A stretch of DNA of 64,000 nucleotides from Lancefieldella parvula_C (GCF_000758945.1 NZ_JRND01000021.1:1-64000); one strand, 5' to 3'; shown: positions 33,900 to 43,010, counted from the first letter of the stretch. The notes: a model not told the origin generated them from the sequence alone. Translations and numbers: made by a program.

Positions 33900-36287
33900 A
33901 TGGACGCTAATGTTGATAATCCAATCGTTCTTTATAATATCGTAACTCCAAATCAGCGATTATTACCTGCTCCATCAAGCTTAAGAACGAATTTAGTTTC
34001 TAAGGAAGATACACCTGCTGTACCAGAACGACTTTGTGAACAAATTGAATGGGAGTCGCACGTAAATGAGGCAGATAAACTTGACTATATAGTTGCTGTT
34101 TCAAGTGGAGTAATTGCTGGAGTAATAGACGTTGTATTTACAGGCAAGTTTTCTCTTGAACGTGCAAGTGAATGGGGCACAAAGCAGGTTAATAATTTTG
34201 TACTGAAGATTGCTCAAGTCGATGGTTATAAAGGAGATAACTTAAAAGAAGCAATAGCTTATTTAGAAAATAATCATCCTCTGGCTGCCGATGGAAATAT
34301 AAATGATTTCGGAGGCGGACGTCAACATCACTTTCGTGATTTTTCTCATCACTTTAGCATCGGTGGATGTGCTGCTTCTATTTTTACTCAATTTACTGAG
34401 TTATCAATTGGAACTGACACTAAAGGAAACTTATTAGTCGTCCCTATTCCAGAATCTCATAAGAAATATATTGGAAAAAACATTCAGGAGAAAATTGTAT
34501 TTGGTGTTATTGAATGGTTCTTCCATATGGTTAGTGACATGGCTGGTTCTAGTGGAACGTTTGGTAAAGGAACGGGAATCCCTGGTCCTATAGTTTCTCT
34601 AATAAAAGAGCTATCAGCACTACCATTTTTCAAAGATTCAGCAAATGATGAGGGTAATTTTAGACAATTTATATCCAAGTTGTTTAATGGAACATATTTG
34701 GCTAAGAGAGATGCACTTGGCAAAATTATTAAGGGTACAGAAGCTCCATTTGATTTAAGAATGGAGATTGGTTTCCTTGGCGAAATTGCAAGGCAAGCAA
34801 TTCCAGTAATTATTAATCAATGTGTTGTAAGAGGATTTTATTTTTGTCGAAGACTGACAATGGAAATCAAAGATCTTAATATCCAAAGTATCCGCGATTT
34901 GAGTCGAATAGCTCCAGAAGATATTCTTCCATGGAATACACCTGCAGTTTTACGCATGATTACTGTATCGAGCGCAGTATTTACAGGAATCGATATAGTA
35001 GCCGCTGGAGTAATGGCTGCTCCCAGGGAGAAAACCGCAGAAGAGTTCTTTTTGCGTATAAATTACGTGGGTATAGCGGTTTTTGTAATAGCATGCAGAA
35101 ATGATTTTATAGCTATACAAAATACTAGGAAATTAGAGCGAGGAGAATCCGCTGAAGATAGGTATGAACTCGATGTCTCAAAATTGAGTTGTTTAAAATT
35201 AGATGATGCGAAAGCTCAAATTCTTTATTCGCTTATCAGACAAATTGTTCTCTATGATATTGAAAAAGAAAAGCATGATAAAAGGGCTGCTAAAAAACTT
35301 GAATGGTTGAATGAGTGGACCAATAAGTTCACAGAGATGATGCAATTTTCCTATCAAGTTGATACAGATTATTTAATGGACGAAGCAACTCTTTATGATT
35401 CTCTTAAGAGTTCGATCGACGATTCTAATGACTCATCTTGGGTTTTCTTAATAGCTTTGGAAGCAATGATGTTTAAGCCATATTTTGCTTTGCATGATAA
35501 AAATGACAAGGATTATAAGGGCTTAACTATCCAGTCTGATTATCTAACAGAAGTGTTTTGCAAAAGACAGAATGTTGTTACCAGTGATGATTTAGAACAG
35601 CTAAGGACCTATATAGATCACGCACAGAAAGTATTAGATAAAACTTTCGGTAAACATATGGCTATTGCGGCTGGCACTCTAGCGATTGTAGTCTTAAGTG
35701 GCGGTATAGCATTTTATGCAGCTCCAGCCATCGCACCAATAATTGCTGGCGTATTAGGTGCAGAAATTGCCGCGTTGTCGGGAGCTGCGCTTACAAGCGC
35801 TAGTTTGGCTTTCCTAGGAGGTGGCGCACTTGCTGTTGGTGGTGCTGGTATGGCCGGTGGGGCTATGGTCATTGCTGGCGGCGGAGTTTTACTTGGAGCT
35901 GTTGGAAGTGTCGGAGCGGCAACAGCTGTAACAATGGCTTTTGCAACGAACGGTGGGTACGTTCTAAATGAATGCACAAAATTAATCGCTTTTAGCGAAG
36001 AAGTGCTTCTTAAAAGATATAACGACACTTCTGCAGTAAGTGACATCATTGATTCGCTTAATTATCAGATTGTACGTCTAGAATCAGATATAGAATCTTT
36101 GGGCAATGAGTCGGCTGATGAAAAGAAAAAAGATTCAGAAACTAAAAAAGATGAGATTAGTCCTCGTCAGATGTTAAAAATACAAAAGAAATGCCATAAA
36201 TATTTAGTAAGAACTCGAGACGAACTTTTAAAAGCTCTTGAGAAAAGACAGAACGAACAGAACAAGAAATCTAAAGACAATCAATAA
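33900..36287 (+). CDS. Large AT-rich orphan protein with glycine-rich hydrophobic segment
   Basis: 795 residues, no family recognised with confidence. A short motif QHHFRDFSHHFS (about residues 142-153) with GGCAAS and FTQFT after it looks like a conserved metal- or substrate-binding core. Around residues 586-687 lies a long Gly/Ala-rich hydrophobic stretch (AIVVLSGGIAFYAAPAIAP, then repeated GG patches), which could insert in a membrane. The tail is Lys/Glu-rich and likely coiled. Its base composition is far more A/T than its neighbours. ATG at 33900 fits AAGGAT seven bases upstream; ATG at 33891 is possible. It stands alone between duplicated terminators, suggesting a gained gene. A defence or toxin role is only a guess. 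Confidence 0.75.
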   Translation: MDANVDNPIVLYNIVTPNQRLLPAPSSLRTNLVSKEDTPAVPERLCEQIEWESHVNEADKLDYIVAVSSGVIAGVIDVVFTGKFSLERASEWGTKQVNNFVLKIAQVDGYKGDNLKEAIAYLENNHPLAADGNINDFGGGRQHHFRDFSHHFSIGGCAASIFTQFTELSIGTDTKGNLLVVPIPESHKKYIGKNIQEKIVFGVIEWFFHMVSDMAGSSGTFGKGTGIPGPIVSLIKELSALPFFKDSANDEGNFRQFISKLFNGTYLAKRDALGKIIKGTEAPFDLRMEIGFLGEIARQAIPVIINQCVVRGFYFCRRLTMEIKDLNIQSIRDLSRIAPEDILPWNTPAVLRMITVSSAVFTGIDIVAAGVMAAPREKTAEEFFLRINYVGIAVFVIACRNDFIAIQNTRKLERGESAEDRYELDVSKLSCLKLDDAKAQILYSLIRQIVLYDIEKEKHDKRAAKKLEWLNEWTNKFTEMMQFSYQVDTDYLMDEATLYDSLKSSIDDSNDSSWVFLIALEAMMFKPYFALHDKNDKDYKGLTIQSDYLTEVFCKRQNVVTSDDLEQLRTYIDHAQKVLDKTFGKHMAIAAGTLAIVVLSGGIAFYAAPAIAPIIAGVLGAEIAALSGAALTSASLAFLGGGALAVGGAGMAGGAMVIAGGGVLLGAVGSVGAATAVTMAFATNGGYVLNECTKLIAFSEEVLLKRYNDTSAVSDIIDSLNYQIVRLESDIESLGNESADEKKKDSETKKDEISPRQMLKIQKKCHKYLVRTRDELLKALEKRQNEQNKKSKDNQ

Positions 36288-36328
36288 GTGATAGATCTTG
36301 TTTATAAAAATTATCAGTAAATAAAGAC

Positions 36329-36362
36329 AAGGCCCTTCTCGTCATTTGGCGAGAAGGGCTTT
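36329..36362 (+). terminator. Terminator after the orphan gene, copy of 33724
   Basis: A 13-bp stem (36329-36341 with 36350-36362, one G-T wobble). It matches the hairpin at 33724-33757 at 32 of 34 positions in the same orientation, including the TGGCGAGAA motif (36347-36355). It is followed by AG rather than a T-run, so stopping may be weaker. Confidence 0.75.
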
Positions 36363-36402
36363 AGAATCACAGCGGACTTCAAGGTTTGACCATCCCCAAT
36401 AA

Positions 36403-36540
36403 TCTGCCGAACAAGTACAAATTGATGGCCCACTAGATGACAGATACGTTGGTCTTCTCACAGACGGTTCCAATGGAGCATACGGCTATTTGGGCGTTGG
36501 CCTAGCGAAGAAACCAAGAGGGCAGCATGACAAGCTCTAG
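36403..36540 (+). pseudogene. Possible C-terminal gene remnant
   Basis: An open stretch of 45 codons without a start, preceded by TAA at 36400 and ended by TAG at 36538. It reads like real protein (GPLDDRYVGLLTDGSNGAYG, then YLGVGLAKKPRG). No start or ribosome site is seen, and it runs into the stop of the convergent gene. It may be the surviving end of a lost gene. Family not recognised. Confidence 0.3.
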
Positions 36541-37358
36541 CTGAATTCATCTACTGAGTTGTCAGATGCTTCGTGGCTGGGGCCACGCATAAGATACGCG
36601 GCCCCAGCCACTGCGGCATAAAGTGCCCAAGCGCCTACGCAGAAGAGCAGGTTTCCCAGCCAGTCCCCAACGAAAATCTCGTGTGTGTCAGTACTGCGAT
36701 AGAACGAGTTCGTGACAGCAAGTAGTAATGCTGCTGCCCCGCTTGACAAGAGTCGTGTCCACAGTGCTCTCACTCTCCGTTGTGGCCATCGTTGTGGCGG
36801 GTCAACAATCAAAAGAACCAGGCCGGTGAGAAACGCTCCATAAAGTGGAAATACCATCAAAAGAGTGCCAGCTGCGGCGAGCCCCGTGGCGGGGATATAG
36901 AAAATCCCGAAGAAGATTCCAATCCATGTCGTGTACGTACGGATCGCATCCCTGTTCGTGAAAGTAGGCGTGGCAAATCGGGCTGAGCTCCTCATGAGCA
37001 TCCGTCCTGCCATGACCGTGAAGGCAATCCAGCCGAGACCGAGAGATAGGAGCGTCTCACTCCAATGTTGAGATCCATACTGGGTGGAAGCAACTGCATC
37101 AAAAGCGACTAACGCGATGGCCGCAACCCCTGTACCCAATACGCGGATCAGTAATGCTCGACAGAGCGGCGTCTCCCATGTTGATGGCCTATCAATGATA
37201 AAAAATAGCAGTCCTGCTAGAGGGGCAAGCCACAATGGGGTGCTCACCGGGGCGACTCCACCGATGAAGAGCAGGGAACCGGGCACTATCGCAAAGCCGA
37301 GGATGAGCCCTACCCAATACGTGTAGGTCCGAACGAATAGTTTTAAAGACTCAACCAC
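36537..37358 (-). CDS. Polytopic membrane protein with internal duplication
   Basis: 273 residues, about eight hydrophobic helices. The two halves resemble each other: RTYTYWVGLILGFAIVPGSL near residue 10 and RTYTTWIGIFFGIFYIPATG near 140. Each is followed by a helix, a short DRPSTW/DPPQRW loop and further helices. No catalytic or transport motif is recognised. GTG at 37358 follows GGGAGG. Its stop overlaps the remnant on the other strand. Base composition is GC-rich, unlike the AT-rich genes on either side. Function unknown. Confidence 0.7.
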   Translation of the reverse strand: MVESLKLFVRTYTYWVGLILGFAIVPGSLLFIGGVAPVSTPLWLAPLAGLLFFIIDRPSTWETPLCRALLIRVLGTGVAAIALVAFDAVASTQYGSQHWSETLLSLGLGWIAFTVMAGRMLMRSSARFATPTFTNRDAIRTYTTWIGIFFGIFYIPATGLAAAGTLLMVFPLYGAFLTGLVLLIVDPPQRWPQRRVRALWTRLLSSGAAALLLAVTNSFYRSTDTHEIFVGDWLGNLLFCVGAWALYAAVAGAAYLMRGPSHEASDNSVDEFS

Positions 37359-37460
37359 TCACACCTCCCATAAACTTCAGCACCGAAACTATAACGATTC
37401 TACAGCGGGGAGGCGACTCATGGCCAGACACACTTCAAACCCCGACACACTTCAAAACCC

Positions 37461-37582
37461 GCCTGAAATGTGCAAAGAATCTGTATTTGAGCCACCGATT
37501 CTTTTGCAAAATCAGGCAAATCCACAGATTCTTTAACGTTTTCAGGCAGAATTTACAGATTCTTTGATGAAATCAGGCACGT
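37461..37582. repeat. Dispersed ~120-bp spacer element, copy 2
   Basis: Homologous to 11779-11899. Here the internal 30-base units are clear: GATTCTTTTGCAAAATCAGG, GATTCTTTAACGTTTTCAGG and GATTCTTTGATGAAATCAGG follow each other. Upstream, GACACACTTCAAA occurs twice. Downstream, the 510-base spacer carries three TGGCGAGAA motifs (37656, 37718, 37769), two of them within repeated TCAGACTTGGCGAGAAAA, and no gene. Confidence 0.7.
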
Positions 37583-37810
37583 TCTAACTAGGGTGCTGTC
37601 TCCAAATTTTGCAAGCCTGAAAACCCTACCATGTCTGAGTAAATTCGCTCAGACTTGGCGAGAAAAACCGGCAAATAGCTCAGACATGGTGCGCTTTTCA
37701 GGCAAATCGTTCAGACTTGGCGAGAAAATCAGGCTTGCAGTAGGCTCACACTCAGTGCTCCCGCCACCTGGCGAGAAACCCCGTCCACTAGCAGCGCTTT
37801 CGCACAAGAA

Positions 37811-37841
37811 ACCCGGCATCCACACGAAATGGATGCCGGGT
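37811..37841 (-). terminator. Terminator of the hydroxyacyl-CoA dehydrogenase gene
   Basis: ACCCGGCATCCA (37811-37822) pairs perfectly with TGGATGCCGGGT (37830-37841). On the minus strand it is followed by TTTCTT. Confidence 0.8.
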
Positions 37842-37868
37842 AGAAATCGCTTGCAACCTGTACGAGCC

Positions 37869-38816
37869 TTACTTGTACTCGTAGAAGCCCTTACCAGCAG
37901 CAACGCCGGTCTCGCCCTTGTCAATCTTCTCTTTGAGCTGGGCAACAATGCGACCCTGTACGGACTCGGGATCCTTCGCTGCAGGGTTCATGACAGCAAC
38001 GTTATATGCGGTGACCAGGCCAATGATGTCCAAAATCTGGAACGGACCCTTTGGCGAACCGGTGCCAATGCGCCAAGCCCTGTCGATGTCCTCGACGTCG
38101 CCGACGCCGTTAGCCCAGAGCTGTTCAGCGGAGACCAGAAGAGGTACCAGCATAGAGTTCAGCAGGTAACCAGGCTGCTCCTTCAGAACCTTGACCGGAA
38201 TCATACGGATGCTTGCCGCAAAAGCGACGACCATGTCAAAGTTCTCCTGAGCGGTGCCTGCGTGACCCATAACCTCGCCGATTGGGTTGCGCCAAATCTC
38301 GTTAGCAAAGTGGAGAGCCAGGTATTTCTCGGGACGACCAGTAGCTGCAGCGAACATGCTTGGAATCATGGTTGAGCTGTTAGTTGCCACAATAGTCTTC
38401 TCGGGCAGGTGCTTGGCCAGCTCGGTGTAGAACTCAATCTTCTGCTCTGGATTCTCAGCGACGGACTCGATAACAAAGTCAGCGTCACCAAAAGCCTCGT
38501 CCCAATCGGAAGTAAGCTTGAGGTTGCTGTATGCGCGCTCTACCTGCTCTTTAAGCTGGTCGAGCTTCTCTGGAGTAATCTCGTCCTGAGCAATGAGACC
38601 GTATGCGTACGCCTTAGGATCGCTCTTCATAGCCTCCAGGGTGTTCAGATACACCTCTCTGAGATGCTCAATCTTTGGACGAGCGCGCTCAATTGAAGCC
38701 TCGGACCTCAGCCAAATAGTGGTCTCGTAGCCGCGATAAGCGGTCTGGAATGCAATCTGGCTGCCCAAAACGCCGCCGCCAGCAACTACAACTTTCTTAA
38801 CCTGTGAAATGTCCAT
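37869..38816 (-). CDS. 3-hydroxyacyl-CoA dehydrogenase family protein
   Basis: A 315-residue NAD-dependent oxidoreductase that interconverts 3-hydroxyacyl-CoA and 3-oxoacyl-CoA. The N-terminal Rossmann motif is VVVAGGGVLGSQIAFQ. NSSTMIPS and HFANEIWRNPIGEVMG carry the active-site Ser/Asn and the His-Glu pair. The C-terminal domain has the PGYLLNSMLVPLL helix. Start at 38816 has AAAGGAA upstream; an extension to 38927 is unlikely. It is alone, with no thiolase or crotonase nearby, so the pathway (butyrate-type fermentation or other) is open. Confidence 0.87.
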   Translation of the reverse strand: MDISQVKKVVVAGGGVLGSQIAFQTAYRGYETTIWLRSEASIERARPKIEHLREVYLNTLEAMKSDPKAYAYGLIAQDEITPEKLDQLKEQVERAYSNLKLTSDWDEAFGDADFVIESVAENPEQKIEFYTELAKHLPEKTIVATNSSTMIPSMFAAATGRPEKYLALHFANEIWRNPIGEVMGHAGTAQENFDMVVAFAASIRMIPVKVLKEQPGYLLNSMLVPLLVSAEQLWANGVGDVEDIDRAWRIGTGSPKGPFQILDIIGLVTAYNVAVMNPAAKDPESVQGRIVAQLKEKIDKGETGVAAGKGFYEYK

Positions 38817-39085
38817 AGGACGTTCCTTTCTACAATCGTGGCGAGAAGTACCGCGCGATTTATCTAACGTCCCTATACCCCAGAAATTCCCCGTCAAACA
38901 TTCGTTCGGAAAATTTCCAACTTTCATTTAATTCCTACAAATCACCCCTTGGCGAGAAACCACATCTATCCCGCACCGTTCTTGGGTAGAATAGAGGCGT
39001 TCAAGCAACAGCCGGTTTTAGCGCAGTCCATTGGCTGCAACCCAATAAAACACCAGGTACAACGCCTGGATAGAATAGAGGCATC

Positions 39086-39382
39086 ATGATCGACGGAACA
39101 TACAAGATTCAAATGGATTCTCCCGTTGGAGCCAAAGAGGGTACCGCTGTTTTCATCACCTCTGGCGAGAAACTCACTGGTTCTCTGACTGCCATGGGTG
39201 TCCAGATTGATATTGAGAACGGCAAGGTTACCGACAACTCGTTTACCTTTGGCGGCAAGCTTGAGTCTTTTGTTGGTCCCGTTATCTTTGCCGTCGGTGG
39301 CTCTGTTGAGGGCGACACCATTCAAGGCATTGCCCACATTGCTAACCGAGACTTTGTGTTTACGGGCACAAGAGAGAGTTAA
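39086..39382 (+). CDS. Small beta-rich protein of unknown function
   Basis: 98 residues with no helix-rich part: short alternating strands (GTAVFITSGEKLTGSLTAMG, then FTFGGKLESFVGPVIFAVGG, then EGDTIQGIAHI). The pattern resembles small beta-barrel domains of roughly 100 residues found beside or fused to oxidoreductases. AGAGG lies 7 bases before the ATG. TAGAATAGAGGC occurs just upstream and again 84 bases earlier. Codons match the core genome, and a TGGCGAGAA motif falls inside. Confidence 0.65.
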   Translation: MIDGTYKIQMDSPVGAKEGTAVFITSGEKLTGSLTAMGVQIDIENGKVTDNSFTFGGKLESFVGPVIFAVGGSVEGDTIQGIAHIANRDFVFTGTRES

Positions 39383-39445
39383 GGTAGTTGCATCATCCCT
39401 GTTAGCAGTACAATCAATTTGTTAACTTCTGGGTGGGGATGGAGT

Positions 39446-41158
39446 ATGAAAGTAATCGATACAAAGTCAGATGCAGAGTCTCCTCAAGGAGCCCCGTTTT
39501 TTGTTGACCGGTGTCGATTTACTCCGACTCAAGGAATTGAAATCTCTTCTCTTCAATTGGATGATGATAAAGTTCAAAACTGGCCAATGGTTTATATTTT
39601 GGCTAACGATAATCCTCGCCAAAAAAGTGCTTATGTGGGTGAGACCACAAGTGTTAGTGAGCGTATGTCTCAGCATAGTAAAAACTCCGAAAAGGATTTA
39701 TTTACCAGTGTAAATATTATTTTTAATCAAGAGTTTAACCAGTCAGTTATTAAGGATTATGAAAATCGTCTGATTGGTCTTATGGCTGCTGATGGAGTCT
39801 ATAAGCTCACTAATAAAAACGAAGGTCATAGCAACTTAAATTACTTTTCTAAAGAAAAGTATGAATCAATGTTTGATGATCTTTGGGAAGAGCTCCGTAG
39901 GATGGAGTTAGCAGATAAGACTATCAGCGAAATTGAAGAATCGGAAGTATTTAAATACTCTCCTTACAAAAGCTTGTCGGTTGATCAGCGAGTTGCTCTT
40001 AATAAAATTTATTCTGCAATTGAATCTGACCTGTCAAAAGCCAAACCTATCGTTGTCCAAGGAATGCCTGGTACAGGTAAGACGATTCTTGCTATCTATC
40101 TATTAAAAGCTCTTCGTGATGACGAGAAGTTCAAAGACTTGAATATCAAAATTGTTGAACCTATGACCTCCTTAAGAGCAACTTTAAAGAAGTCGTTAAA
40201 GGGCGTTGGCGGACTCAATGCAAGGGATGTTATTGGACCCAATGACTTGGCAAATCCCAAATTTGGCTATAACCCCGAGGTAGAGAAACCATTTGATATT
40301 CTGCTCATTGATGAGTCACATCGTTTAACGGCACGTCGAGGGATTACTGCTTTTGGCAGCTATGATGAAGTAAATAAAAAGCTTGGTTTGCCAAAAGAAT
40401 CCACACAGTTAGATTGGGCATTAAAGCTCACTAAACTTCCAATCTTCTTTTACGATGCATCACAGTCAATTAAGCCTGCGGATATCGACCCTAACTCGTT
40501 TGAAGAAAAACTTGGAGATGCCCTTAGGCATCCTATTAGACTAGAAAACCAAATGAGAGTTCAAGGTGGAGCGGAATACCTGAATTACATTTCAGACATT
40601 CTGAATGATAAACACCCCGCGAGAAGAACATTTGATAACTATGAGTTTGTCCTTCATGACTCAATAGATGATTTCACAGATAGTTTTGAACAGAAATTAT
40701 CAGAACATAATCTGACAAGAATGCTTGCTGGATATGCATGGGATTGGAAAACAAAAGGTAAACCAGTCGCTTCCCCTCTGAAAGATATTGTTATAGGAGA
40801 CAAGTCGTTCAGATGGAATTCTATGCTTGCTAACTGGGTTGGTAATGGAGTGGCTAATCCGATATATGCTCAGGAAGTCGGATGTGTTCATACAGCCCAG
40901 GGGTATGATTTAAGCTACTCGTACGTAATTATTGGTCCAGATTTAAAGCTAGATCCGATAACCGGAAGACTAATTGGCGATAAAGACCACTACTTTGACA
41001 AAAAGGGTAAGGGTGGAGCAACTGCTGAGCAGCTAACCCAATACATCAAGAACATCTACTACGTTCTTCTTACTCGAGGCATCTACGGAACGCATGTGTA
41101 TGTAGTGGATGATGCCTTGAGGGAATATTTAAAGTGTTATTGTTATATCATGAAATAA
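39446..41158 (+). CDS. GIY-YIG nuclease fused to DUF2075 (Schlafen-like) helicase/ATPase
   Basis: 570 residues. Residues about 46-125 look like a GIY-YIG nuclease: VYI (49-51), YVG (63-65), an Arg in SERMSQH and a Glu in YENRLIGLM. Residues about 185-565 form a superfamily-1-like ATPase of the DUF2075 type: Walker A GMPGTGKT (206-213), Walker B LLIDESHR (near 286), QMRVQGG and the C-terminal HTAQGYDLSYSYVIIG and YVLLTRG motifs. It should cut and/or unwind nucleic acid using ATP. ATG at 39446 is behind GGGGATGGAG. The gene is AT-rich and starts an AT-rich run with a toxin-antitoxin-like pair, so a phage-defence role is likely but unproven. Confidence 0.82.
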   Translation: MKVIDTKSDAESPQGAPFFVDRCRFTPTQGIEISSLQLDDDKVQNWPMVYILANDNPRQKSAYVGETTSVSERMSQHSKNSEKDLFTSVNIIFNQEFNQSVIKDYENRLIGLMAADGVYKLTNKNEGHSNLNYFSKEKYESMFDDLWEELRRMELADKTISEIEESEVFKYSPYKSLSVDQRVALNKIYSAIESDLSKAKPIVVQGMPGTGKTILAIYLLKALRDDEKFKDLNIKIVEPMTSLRATLKKSLKGVGGLNARDVIGPNDLANPKFGYNPEVEKPFDILLIDESHRLTARRGITAFGSYDEVNKKLGLPKESTQLDWALKLTKLPIFFYDASQSIKPADIDPNSFEEKLGDALRHPIRLENQMRVQGGAEYLNYISDILNDKHPARRTFDNYEFVLHDSIDDFTDSFEQKLSEHNLTRMLAGYAWDWKTKGKPVASPLKDIVIGDKSFRWNSMLANWVGNGVANPIYAQEVGCVHTAQGYDLSYSYVIIGPDLKLDPITGRLIGDKDHYFDKKGKGGATAEQLTQYIKNIYYVLLTRGIYGTHVYVVDDALREYLKCYCYIMK

Positions 41159-41222
41159 TCTATAAATACATTCATTAGGGTGTTTATCATATTAGCTATT
41201 TCTTGAGGGAGGGGTGGTGTGA

Positions 41223-42374
41223 ATGCAGAATCAACTAAATAAAGAAGTTTGTTTATGGGCTGCGAAGCGCAGTAATATAAACAAAGACGAGATAGTAAAA
41301 AAATTTCCTAAATTTGATCAGTGGTTCGAAGGCACTCATTCTCCCACAATTAATCAAATGAAGAGGTTTGCGGCACTCACGCATGTAAGCCTATCTGACT
41401 TGTTCTCTGATCAAATGCCTGACTTTAATTTACAGATTGCAGATTTTAGAACAGTAGATGATGTATCTACTGTCGAGCCCAGTCCTGAGCTATATGACAC
41501 AATTAGTTTGATGAAAAGACGCCAAGAGTGGATGAAAGATTATTTCTCTCATGAGAAATATGAAGATGTTAATTTCGTAGGATCTTTTGCGGCACTCGAA
41601 ATGGATAAAGAAAATATTAGTAGCTTATCTAGTAAGCTCCATTCTTTATTAAAGCTGGAAAACGACTGGGCAACAAAATTTAAAACGGTGGATGAAGCGT
41701 TTAAATTCTTAAAAGATAAGATAGAAAGTCTTGGCATTGCCGTTATTGTAAATGGAGTGGTAAAAGATAATACTTCTAGACCACTGAATGTAAGTGAATT
41801 TCGTGGTTTTGTTTTGGCAGATAAAAAAGCTCCGTTAATCTTCATTAATGGAAGAGATGCTAAAACTGCACAAATTTTTACACTAGTTCATGAGCTTGCA
41901 CATTTAGCATATGCTCAAACAGGAGTTAGCAATCCTAATGACGAAGAAGAATCCGATAGTAATTCCATTGAAAAATTTTGTAATGGCGTCGCTGCAGAAT
42001 TTTTAGTTCCTGCTGATTTAATTTTAAAGTATTGGAATGAGTCCAATACAAACATCTACAATAAAACTAAAATAATCGCCCAGCATCTTAAGGTCAATTT
42101 TATTGTAGTTGCACGTCGTATTCTTGATTTAGATTTAGTTAATCGTGAGAGTTTTTTTGAGCTGTATAAAAAATATAAATCTACGCTTAGCCCTATTAAA
42201 AAAACTAATAGTGGCGGAAATTACTACAGAACTAAGCAATATCGCTTAGGAAATGTTTTTTCCGATGCCATATGGTCTGCAGTTAATTCGGGTTTTATTA
42301 GTTATCGCGATGCGGCAGATTTGACATGCATGAATATAAATAGTTTCAATAAATTTTTTGAGAAGGTATCTTAG
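41223..42374 (+). CDS. XRE-type regulator with ImmA/IrrE metallopeptidase domain
   Basis: 383 residues. Residues 1-60 look like a divergent helix-turn-helix (INQMKRFAALTHVSLSDLF). The middle holds the zinc-peptidase motif HELAH (223-227) in FTLVHELAHLAY, with the later CNGVAAEFLVP supplying the third ligand. This HTH-plus-DUF955 design is the usual partner of DUF4411 PIN-like toxins. The next gene starts directly at its stop. ATG at 41223 follows GAGGGAGGGG. It probably acts as antitoxin or regulator of the pair. Confidence 0.87.
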   Translation: MQNQLNKEVCLWAAKRSNINKDEIVKKFPKFDQWFEGTHSPTINQMKRFAALTHVSLSDLFSDQMPDFNLQIADFRTVDDVSTVEPSPELYDTISLMKRRQEWMKDYFSHEKYEDVNFVGSFAALEMDKENISSLSSKLHSLLKLENDWATKFKTVDEAFKFLKDKIESLGIAVIVNGVVKDNTSRPLNVSEFRGFVLADKKAPLIFINGRDAKTAQIFTLVHELAHLAYAQTGVSNPNDEEESDSNSIEKFCNGVAAEFLVPADLILKYWNESNTNIYNKTKIIAQHLKVNFIVVARRILDLDLVNRESFFELYKKYKSTLSPIKKTNSGGNYYRTKQYRLGNVFSDAIWSAVNSGFISYRDAADLTCMNINSFNKFFEKVS

Positions 42375-42860
42375 ATGTCTACCGTATATCTTCTCGACTC
42401 AAATTATTGGATCTATGGAATGAAGGCTTATCCGCTTGACCTCTTTCCAAGTTTTTGGGATAAGATGGAGTCACATATTGTTAATAAGGATGTTGTAATT
42501 CATGAAACTGTTCTTGATGAAATTAGGCGTAAAGACGATGCTTTAAAAAAATGGTTTGACTCTTTAAAGTCATATAAGCCAATGAAAACATCTAAAAATA
42601 TTTTGCCTGACTATTTAGAAATTATAGACTGGGCAAAAAATGCTGGGTATACAAAAGAAGCGATTGCGGAATTTGAGAATCAGTCTCGCGCAGATGCATG
42701 GCTGTGTGCTGAGGCTAAATTGAACAATTATGTTTTAGTTACAAATGAAGTAAGCAGTAACTCAAAGAATAAAATTAAAATCCCTAATGTCTGTGATCAA
42801 TTTAATATTGATTGTATTGATAATTTTGAATTTATGAGAAATTTTAATTTTATATTTTAA
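42375..42860 (+). CDS. DUF4411 PIN-like toxin
   Basis: A 161-residue PIN-fold protein. Acidic residues expected for metal binding are in LLDSNYWIYG (Asp 8), ETVLDEIRRKDD and SRADAWLCAEA. VLVTNE is the usual fourth strand, and the end (VCDQFNIDCIDNFEFMRN) is typical of DUF4411. Such proteins are predicted RNases. It begins on the base after the ImmA/IrrE stop, so the two are coupled. AT-rich. Confidence 0.87.
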   Translation: MSTVYLLDSNYWIYGMKAYPLDLFPSFWDKMESHIVNKDVVIHETVLDEIRRKDDALKKWFDSLKSYKPMKTSKNILPDYLEIIDWAKNAGYTKEAIAEFENQSRADAWLCAEAKLNNYVLVTNEVSSNSKNKIKIPNVCDQFNIDCIDNFEFMRNFNFIF

Positions 42861-42914
42861 ATTGATGACCTTATCACCTTTCTCCACCCACCGATAAAAC
42901 TTAACCGTTCATGT

Positions 42915-42946
42915 AAACCCTACCCGTTTTAACAGGTGGGGTTTCT
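42915..42946 (+). terminator. Hairpin after the toxin gene
   Basis: AAACCCTACC (42915-42924) pairs with GGTGGGGTTT (42935-42944), one G-T wobble, and runs into TTTCTCGCCA (the uptake-like motif at 42943). A weak T-run. Confidence 0.6.
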
Positions 42947-43010
42947 CGCCAGACATATAGTTAAAGCACTGTGCTTTTGACATGCAGAAACAAGAGAAAA
43001 GAGGCGAGAA

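Noticed and set aside
37869..38816. Part of a butyrate-forming operon
   Set aside because: The gene is alone between terminator and spacer; no thiolase, crotonase or acyl-CoA dehydrogenase is present.
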